The notes below the pieces were generated by a model. The model saw only the letters and a program-made list of their open reading frames with translations. It ran no database searches and was not told the origin of the DNA. The position numbers were made by a program, and so were the translations under genes. A DNA stretch of 64,000 bases from Cryobacterium breve (lineage in GTDB: Bacteria; Actinomycetota; Actinomycetes; Actinomycetales; Microbacteriaceae), in the NCBI RefSeq assembly GCF_004402375.1, contig NZ_SOGJ01000021.1:62754-126753 (forward strand), given 5' to 3'. The number at the start of each line of letters is the position of its first letter. Position 1 is the stretch's first letter. Positions 59,196 through 64,000 of the stretch are shown piece by piece.

Positions 59196-59912
59196 CTAGG
59201 AGTCGTACTGTGCGCGCAGGAACGTCACGATCTCGGTGAGCTCCACCTGCGAGATGGAATGTCCCATGCCCTCGTAAATGCGTTCGGTGAGCGTCGAGTG
59301 GCCCGGCAGCCAGGACTGGGTTCGGTCGACGGCATCCTGGGGGATGACCGGGTCGGCCGTGCCGCGGCCCCAGAACACCGGTAGCCGGCGCTCGACCAGG
59401 CGTTCGTCGCCCGGATGCGAGCTGCGCCCCACGAAACCGGAGAGCTGCACGGCGAACGCAAAGCGGTCGGGTGCCTGCCGCAGCAGTTGCAGCGCCATCG
59501 CTCCGCCCTGCGAGAAGCCGAGCAGACCTACGGATGGCGGCTGCTCGGGCAGGGAATCGAGCCAGGCGAGCACGCCGGCGGCCGCAGCACCCAGGGCGTC
59601 GGCGCTCGGAGAGCCGGGGTTGACCTTGGCGCCGGCCGCGCCGATGGGGAACCAGGCCCAACCGGGTCCAGCCGGCAGCGGCGCGCGCAGTGCGGCGACC
59701 ACCGGGTGCAGTGGCAAGTGCGGCGCCAGGGAGAAGAGGTCGCCCTCATGCGAGCCGTAGCCGTGCAGGATGAGTAGCAGCGGGCGTCCGGCTCGGTCGG
59801 CGGCTGAGGCGCTCCACAATACGGCCTCCGCGTCGATGGTCTCGGCGCGCCCGCCGGGGGTTCCGGTATCGCTGGTCTCGCTGCCGAGGCGGTTGGTGTC
59901 GTTCTGGCCCAT
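59196..59912 (-). CDS. Alpha/beta-hydrolase, phospholipase/carboxylesterase type
   Basis: 238 residues of the PldB/YpfH-like esterase group. Oxyanion-region LLLILHGYGSHEGDL, nucleophile Ser in VGLLGFSQGGAMALQLL, acid Asp in RGTADPVIPQ and His in YEGMGHSISQVEL complete the triad. AGGAGG lies six bases before the ATG at 59912; a long upstream frame is not coding-like. Probably cytoplasmic, hydrolysing small acyl esters. Convergent with DUF5997, divergent from the NUDIX gene. Confidence 0.88.
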   Translation of the reverse strand: MGQNDTNRLGSETSDTGTPGGRAETIDAEAVLWSASAADRAGRPLLLILHGYGSHEGDLFSLAPHLPLHPVVAALRAPLPAGPGWAWFPIGAAGAKVNPGSPSADALGAAAAGVLAWLDSLPEQPPSVGLLGFSQGGAMALQLLRQAPDRFAFAVQLSGFVGRSSHPGDERLVERRLPVFWGRGTADPVIPQDAVDRTQSWLPGHSTLTERIYEGMGHSISQVELTEIVTFLRAQYDS

Positions 59913-60048
59913 TGTGGTCCTCCTGTTCGAGGTCGACACCGGGAAACGCCGACGGACCAATCCTTCCACTCCCAGGGCAACGCCGTCAGCGGTCGGCGTC
60001 CCGGAGCGCGAGCAGTCCATCCTGCAACGGGTAGTACAGAATAGGTGC

Positions 60049-60636
60049 ATGAGCGTGCGCACCCCTGACCCTGATCCGGACTGGACGCCTGGCCCCGAGG
60101 GCGCCGGGCCGCCCAACATCAACCCGGGCTGGCTGAGCGACGTCGAGCTCGCCGAGGTGCGGCGCCGACTGCCCATCCTCTACATCGAGGCTGTGCCCGT
60201 GCGGGTCGACGGCCTCGGCCAGGTGATCGAGGTCGGCGTGCTGCTGCGTGCCCGCTCCACCGGTGAAATGACCAGGATGCTGGTGTCCGGCCGCGTTCTG
60301 TACGGCGAGACCCTGAGAGACGCGCTTTTTCGCCACCTCGAGAAAGACCTCGGCCCGATGGCCTTTCCGCAGTTGCCTACGAGTCCGGTGCCTTTCACCG
60401 TGGCCGAATACTTTCCGATGCCGGGCATCACCGCGTTCACGGATGACCGCCAGCACGCCGTGTCGATGGCCTACGTCGTTCCCGTCACGGGCACGTGCGA
60501 CCCGCGCCAGGATGCCCTCGAACTCACTTGGATGACCCCGAAAGAAGCTGCCTCCGATGCGGTCGCGGCCGAGATGGAGGGCGGCCGGGGAGCGCTGCTG
60601 CGCATGGGGCTCGCCTCGGTGGGCCAGCTGCGCTAG
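60049..60636 (+). CDS. NUDIX-like protein, DUF4916 type
   Basis: 195 residues. INPGWLSDVELAEVRRRLPI, LYIEAVPVRVDGLGQVIEVG, TGEMTRMLVSGRVLYGETLR, DALFRHLEKDLGPMAFPQLP and FPMPGITAFTDDRQHAVSMA follow the actinobacterial DUF4916 branch. The classical NUDIX box GxxxxxExxxxxREUxEEU is replaced by GRVLYGETLRDALFRHLEKD, lacking most of the glutamates, so pyrophosphohydrolase activity is doubtful. The ATG at 60049 has a -10-like CAGAAT about ten bases before and no ribosome site, consistent with a leaderless mRNA. Confidence 0.8.
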   Translation: MSVRTPDPDPDWTPGPEGAGPPNINPGWLSDVELAEVRRRLPILYIEAVPVRVDGLGQVIEVGVLLRARSTGEMTRMLVSGRVLYGETLRDALFRHLEKDLGPMAFPQLPTSPVPFTVAEYFPMPGITAFTDDRQHAVSMAYVVPVTGTCDPRQDALELTWMTPKEAASDAVAAEMEGGRGALLRMGLASVGQLR

Positions 60637-60660
60637 CCGGCGGGTCCGGCTCGGCGCGCT

Positions 60661-60691
60661 GGTCGGGGGCCGGGCCTGCCGGCCCCCGACC
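60661..60691. terminator. Bidirectional terminator, perfect 13-base stem
   Basis: GGTCGGGGGCCGG (60661-60673) and CCGGCCCCCGACC (60679-60691) pair perfectly around GCCTG. It sits between the convergent NUDIX-like and GNAT genes, ending one base before the GNAT stop codon, and can stop both transcripts. Confidence 0.85.
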
Positions 60692-60692
60692 G

Positions 60693-61226
60693 TTACTCGG
60701 ACGTAACCAGCGACAACCGGCGGGCGAGCGCTCGGGGGCGTACCAGGCGCACCTCGTGCAGCTGTTCGCCGAGCACCTCCTGGTCTTGGTCGTGGCCGTC
60801 GGGAGCGTAGCCGTTGCGCTTGTAGAACGAGTGCGCGCGCGGATTCACATCCGCAACCCAGAGCGACGACGGGCCGTCGTCGACGACCGCGTCGAAGAGC
60901 TGCTGGCCGATGCCGGTGCCGTGATACGCGTCGAGCAGGTAGATGAAGTACAGCTCCCGAGGGGTGGGCTTGTCGTCGTCGCGGGACGGCCCGCTGCCCG
61001 CGAAGCCCACAATCTCGCCGTCGACGAAGGCCGCGACCTGGCGGTGGGTCGGTCCCTGCGAGCTGAAGCGACGCCACATCGCGGCCAGGCGTGCGGGCTG
61101 CAGCTGTTCCAGGGCGGCCGCGCTGAGCAGCTGGTCGTAGGTTTCATGCCAGCAGGTGGCATGCACGCGGCCGAGGCTCTCGGCGTCGGTTTCTACGACG
61201 GGACGGATGTCTGCGGTGGTGATCAT
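60693..61226 (-). CDS. GNAT-family N-acetyltransferase
   Basis: 177 residues, single acetyl-CoA-binding domain. ADIRPVVETDAESLGRVHAT at the start, VAAFVDGEIVGFAGSG, ELYFIYLLDAYHGTGIGQQL (acetyl-CoA pyrophosphate loop HGTGIG) and ADVNPRAHSFYKRNGYAPDG are standard for RimI-like members. Substrate unknown. Stop follows a strong shared terminator. Confidence 0.9.
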   Translation of the reverse strand: MITTADIRPVVETDAESLGRVHATCWHETYDQLLSAAALEQLQPARLAAMWRRFSSQGPTHRQVAAFVDGEIVGFAGSGPSRDDDKPTPRELYFIYLLDAYHGTGIGQQLFDAVVDDGPSSLWVADVNPRAHSFYKRNGYAPDGHDQDQEVLGEQLHEVRLVRPRALARRLSLVTSE

Positions 61227-61328
61227 GACCCGAGACTAGCTCAGCGGAAGGGGTGTGAATGACACGCCAGGATCGCCTCCTGGTCACACCCCGATCGGTC
61301 TCGCGAACACGGCCTGCGTCCCAATGCC

Positions 61329-61362
61329 GAACGGGCCGGCCTCGTGAGAGACCGACCCGTTC
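61329..61362 (-). terminator. Terminator hairpin after the DEAD-box helicase gene
   Basis: GAACGGG (61329-61335) pairs with CCCGTTC (61356-61362), with a further CGG/CCG pair inside after a one-base mismatch. It begins 36 bases past the leftward helicase stop. No T run. Confidence 0.6.
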
Positions 61363-61397
61363 ACCGGTGGAACAAACTGGCAGATGCTGCCGACCGA

Positions 61398-62957
61398 CTA
61401 GCCCTGCGCGCGGCGCGGAGCCGAGCGGCGCGCGCCGCCGGTGGCACCGGCACCCCGAACGAGGCCGCCGACCTGCAGTGCGCCGGAACGCCCGCCCTGG
61501 GCTGGCCGGCTCTGGCCGTTGCCTGATCCCTGGCCGCGACCGGATGCCGCGGGGCGGCCCGAGCGCTCCTGGCGCGCTGCGCCGGAGGGGGCCACTGCGT
61601 CGCTGCTGCGGTGTCCGCGGTTGCCCCGAGTGTTGGTGTTGCTGTTGCTGTCTCGACCGCCGCGCCCGCCGGAGTCGCGCTCGTCGCGGTTGACGCGCTT
61701 GCGCTGGGCGTTGGCGCCCTGCGAGCGGCCGCCCTGGGACTGACCGTGCGGCTGCTCTACGCGGGGCAACGGCTTGACATAGGCGGCGACGTCGCCGACG
61801 AGGGCGTCCACGGCCGGAGAGGTCGCGTTCACGCGCTGCGGGGTCACCTTGATGGCGGCCTTGCGCAGCAGCGCGTCGGTGTCGCGGCGCTGCTCGGGGA
61901 GAACCAGGGTGACGACGTCGCCGGCGCTGCCGGCACGGGCGGTGCGGCCCGAGCGGTGCAGGTACGCCTTGTGCTCGGCCGGCGGGTCGACGTGGATGAC
62001 GAGTTCGATGTCGTCGACGTGCACGCCGCGAGCCGCGACATCCGTGGCGACGAGCACCTTGACGTCGCCGGCGCTGAACGCGGCGAGGTTGCGGTCACGC
62101 GCCACCTGAGAAAGGTTGCCGTGCAGGTCGACGGAGGGAATCCCGGCGTCGGTGAGCGACTTGGCGAGCTTCTTGGCCTGGTGCTTGGTGCGCATGAAGA
62201 GGATGCGACGGCCGGAGCCTGAGGCGAGCTTCTCGACGAGCGCCTTCTTCGATTCGACGCCGTCGATCTCGAACACGTGGTGGGTCATCGCGGAGACGTG
62301 GCTGTTGGCCTCGTCGACCGAGTGCATGACCTCGTTGTGCAGGAAGCGGCGCACGATCTTGTCCACGCCGTTGTCGAGCGTGGCCGAGAACAGCAGGCGC
62401 TGGCCGCTGCTGGGCGTCTTGTCCATGATGCGGGTGACGACGGGCAGGAAGCCCAGGTCGGCCATGTGGTCGGCCTCGTCGAGCACGGTGATCTCGACGG
62501 CGTCGAGGCTGATGAAGCCCTGCTTCATGAGGTCCTCGAGGCGGCCGGGGCAGGCTACGACGATGTCGACGCCGGCCTTGAGCGCGGAGACCTGACGGCC
62601 CTGCGAGACGCCTCCGAAGATGGTGGTCGTGTTGAGGCCGTAGGCCTCGGCCAGCGGCGTGAGTGCGTTGGTGATCTGGGTGGCGAGCTCGCGCGTCGGG
62701 GCGAGGATCAGGCCGAGCGGGCGGCCCGGGCGGCGCTTGCCGCCGGCGAGCTTGCCGCCGAGGCGCGACACCATGGGCAGCGCGAACGCGAGGGTCTTGC
62801 CGGAGCCCGTCTTACCGCGGCCGAGCACGTCGCGGCCGTTGAGGGTGTCGGGCAGCGTGTCCACCTGGATCGGGAACGGGCTGTCGATGCCCTGCTGCGT
62901 CAAGATCGCGACGAGGGGGGCAGGCACGCCGAGCGCGCTAAAGGAAGTTTCAGACAA
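61398..62957 (-). CDS. DEAD-box ATP-dependent RNA helicase
   Basis: 519 residues from a TTG start at 62957 (AAGG seven bases before). RecA-like domain 1 holds the Q motif (FSALGVPAPLVAILTQQGID), GRGKTGSGKTLAFALPM, PTRELATQI, VLDEADHMADLGF and FSATLDN. Domain 2 (~215-370) has LVATDVAARGVHVDDIELVI and YLHRSGRTARAG. The C-terminal ~130 residues are a basic Gly/Arg/Ser/Asn-rich tail (RDSGGRGGRDSNSNTNTRGN) for RNA binding. RhlE/CsdA-type enzymes assist ribosome assembly and mRNA turnover, often in the cold. Single gene with its own terminator. Confidence 0.94.
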   Translation of the reverse strand: MSETSFSALGVPAPLVAILTQQGIDSPFPIQVDTLPDTLNGRDVLGRGKTGSGKTLAFALPMVSRLGGKLAGGKRRPGRPLGLILAPTRELATQITNALTPLAEAYGLNTTTIFGGVSQGRQVSALKAGVDIVVACPGRLEDLMKQGFISLDAVEITVLDEADHMADLGFLPVVTRIMDKTPSSGQRLLFSATLDNGVDKIVRRFLHNEVMHSVDEANSHVSAMTHHVFEIDGVESKKALVEKLASGSGRRILFMRTKHQAKKLAKSLTDAGIPSVDLHGNLSQVARDRNLAAFSAGDVKVLVATDVAARGVHVDDIELVIHVDPPAEHKAYLHRSGRTARAGSAGDVVTLVLPEQRRDTDALLRKAAIKVTPQRVNATSPAVDALVGDVAAYVKPLPRVEQPHGQSQGGRSQGANAQRKRVNRDERDSGGRGGRDSNSNTNTRGNRGHRSSDAVAPSGAARQERSGRPAASGRGQGSGNGQSRPAQGGRSGALQVGGLVRGAGATGGARRSAPRRAQG

Positions 62958-63190
62958 AATGGTGCCTTTCGGGCATCAGAGTCCTCGGGCATCCGTTCCG
63001 CAAGGGCGGTAACTCGGAACCGGAGAGGACTCACTTGGCGAAGGTGCCGATGGGCACATCCGTTCGCCGTAAGAAGGTTTGATTCGAAAAATCGGGCCAG
63101 CCCATGGGGGCCGCCGCAATAAGAAGAGGGCGTTCTACGACGCAGCGAGCGCAACTACGCACTCGCAAGCTTTCATCCTAGCGGATGTTG

Positions 63191-63871
63191 TCAAGCCTCC
63201 GGGTCGAACGCCCGTCCCGAGGGAGCCGAGGGGTGGCGCTCCTCGCCGGGCGCCAACTCGCCCACAGGCACCTCCGCAGCCACGGTGTTGCCGGCCTGAG
63301 GCAGCGGGCAGGCCCACATCGGGTCATACGCGCAGGACGGGTTGTAGGCGAAGTTGAAGTCGAGGACGATGCTGTCGTCGTCGGCCCCGGCACCCAGGTC
63401 GGCTCCCTTGACCGTGTCGAGCAGGTAGCGCCCGCCGCCGTAGGTTCCGCCGGGCTTGCCGGCCAGGCCGTCGCGTAGCGGCAGGAACAGGCCTCCGCCG
63501 TAGCTGGACAGCCGCCACAGGTCGATCGGCCCCAGGTAAGGCAGCCGCACGGTGCCCACGAGGTCGAACGGCACACGGCCGTCGGTGCCGGTGTCGACCG
63601 TGATGCGCGCCGGGTGCTCCGCCCGGTGCACCTCGACTTCGAACCGCCAGTCGGGGTCGTAGGCGGCGACCGGCAGCCCGCTGAACCCGGCCCGGTCGTC
63701 GGGCATCAGCGGCGACGACGGATGTCCACCGAACAGGTCATCCCGACCGCTTCGCCACAGCTCGTGGCCGGCGGCCGGGTCGTGGGCGCTGAGCTGGCGC
63801 ACGCCGGCGTAGAGACCGAACACGCGCCGGCGCCAGTCGGCCACCTGCAGGGCGCCGAGGGTGGTGGTCAT
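63191..63871 (-). CDS. DUF1684 domain protein
   Basis: 226 residues. VADWRRRVFGLYAGVRQLSA, HELWRSGRDDLFGGHPSSPL, the central VRLPYLGPIDLWRLSSYGGG and LFLPLRDGLAG, then GRYLLDTVKGADLGAG and LDFNFAYNPSCAYDPMWACP are characteristic of DUF1684. The function of this family is unknown. The ATG overlaps the stop of the preceding gene (ATGA at 63868-63871), so they are cotranscribed. Confidence 0.88.
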   Translation of the reverse strand: MTTTLGALQVADWRRRVFGLYAGVRQLSAHDPAAGHELWRSGRDDLFGGHPSSPLMPDDRAGFSGLPVAAYDPDWRFEVEVHRAEHPARITVDTGTDGRVPFDLVGTVRLPYLGPIDLWRLSSYGGGLFLPLRDGLAGKPGGTYGGGRYLLDTVKGADLGAGADDDSIVLDFNFAYNPSCAYDPMWACPLPQAGNTVAAEVPVGELAPGEERHPSAPSGRAFDPEA

Positions 63872-63999
63872 GAAGTCGCGCCGGATCCGTGGGAATCGGC
63901 GTCGGCCGGGGCTGGCTCATCGACTCCGAGGTCGAGGCTCCAGTTCGGAGCGAGGCGCTTGAGCTGGTGCAGGCGCCACTGCCAGAGCGCCCAGAACAC
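63868..63999 (-). CDS. C-terminal end of an unidentified protein, cut by the window edge
   Basis: The visible 43 codons read VFWALWQWRLHQLKRLAPNW and SLDLGVDEPAPADADSHGSG before the stop. The Trp-rich, basic first part may be the cytoplasmic end after a membrane helix. Too short to assign. It is coupled to the DUF1684 gene by an ATGA overlap. Confidence 0.6.
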   Translation of the reverse strand: MFWALWQWRLHQLKRLAPNWSLDLGVDEPAPADADSHGSGATS

Positions 64000-64000
64000 G

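Noticed and set aside
61611-62222. Open frames opposite the DEAD-box helicase.
   Set aside because: Helicase motifs on the minus strand are complete; the plus-strand frames are GC shadows.
1-64000. CRISPR arrays, tRNA or rRNA genes, prophage genes.
   Set aside because: No regularly spaced repeats, cloverleaf-like ends or conserved rRNA segments were seen, and apart from the recombinase fragment no phage-like genes.
1-64000. Frequent GGATGC/GCATCC hexamers, many inside genes as ACGGATGCC.
   Set aside because: They could reflect codon-pair usage or a genome-wide motif; without counting k-mers I cannot show enrichment or strand bias.

Overview
This window looks like the chromosome of a high-GC actinomycete, probably a Microbacteriaceae member (Cryobacterium or Leifsonia type). 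The basis is the GC-rich third codon positions, frequent GTG starts, many four-base ATGA/GTGA gene overlaps, and typical actinobacterial families: DUF5997, DUF4916-type NUDIX, Pr6Pr membrane protein, aldolase-dehydrogenase fusion for rhamnose, and LOV-GGDEF-EAL. The genus is inferred from these traits, not from a marker gene. No rRNA, tRNA, CRISPR array or complete mobile element was seen.

Region 1 (1-10.6 kb) is an L-rhamnose operon on the plus strand, cut by the left edge: ABC importer (ATPase end, two permeases, lipoprotein receptor), a fucose/arabinose-isomerase-like protein, mutarotase, rhamnose isomerase, rhamnulose-phosphate aldolase/dehydrogenase fusion and rhamnulokinase. A strong hairpin follows the receptor gene. 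A 36-codon ORF exactly bridges the fusion enzyme and the kinase. Region 2 (10.7-19.7 kb) holds a large GAF-GGDEF-EAL protein, an ECF sigma factor coupled to two Asp23-like proteins, a CorA-like channel, sucrose phosphorylase and a TetR regulator. Region 3 (19.7-21.6 kb) is a beta-oxidation pair behind a clear promoter with a repeated operator-like motif; the first gene seems to carry a one-base frameshift.

Region 4 (22.1-34.2 kb) is a complete non-phosphorylating L-fucose pathway around one divergent promoter. Leftward run GntR regulator, diketo-acid hydrolase, SDR dehydrogenase, lactonase and aldo-keto dehydrogenase. Rightward run a lipoprotein receptor, a second acid-sugar dehydratase, two permeases, the ABC ATPase, a mutarotase and L-fuconate dehydratase. 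Matching CTATA...TATAG palindromes lie before the regulator gene and over the predicted start site of the transport operon. With region 1, the genome can degrade both 6-deoxyhexoses, one by phosphorylation and the other by oxidation.

Region 5 (34.4-50 kb) is mixed: a small HTH/membrane-protein pair, a sugar porter, a recombinase scrap, an amino-acid permease, Mn-catalase, membrane proteins, a LOV-GGDEF-EAL photoreceptor, and a GH3 glycosidase whose upstream solute-binding gene is a 97-residue stub, divergent from a TetR gene with a palindromic operator. Region 6 (50.5-64 kb) carries a ParA/MinD-like ATPase, an FKBP lipoprotein, a drug-type ABC exporter, a GyrI-like protein, an SGNH-GAF protein, a LysR effector domain without an HTH divergent from a DUF5997 gene, an esterase, NUDIX and GNAT proteins, a DEAD-box helicase and a DUF1684 protein.
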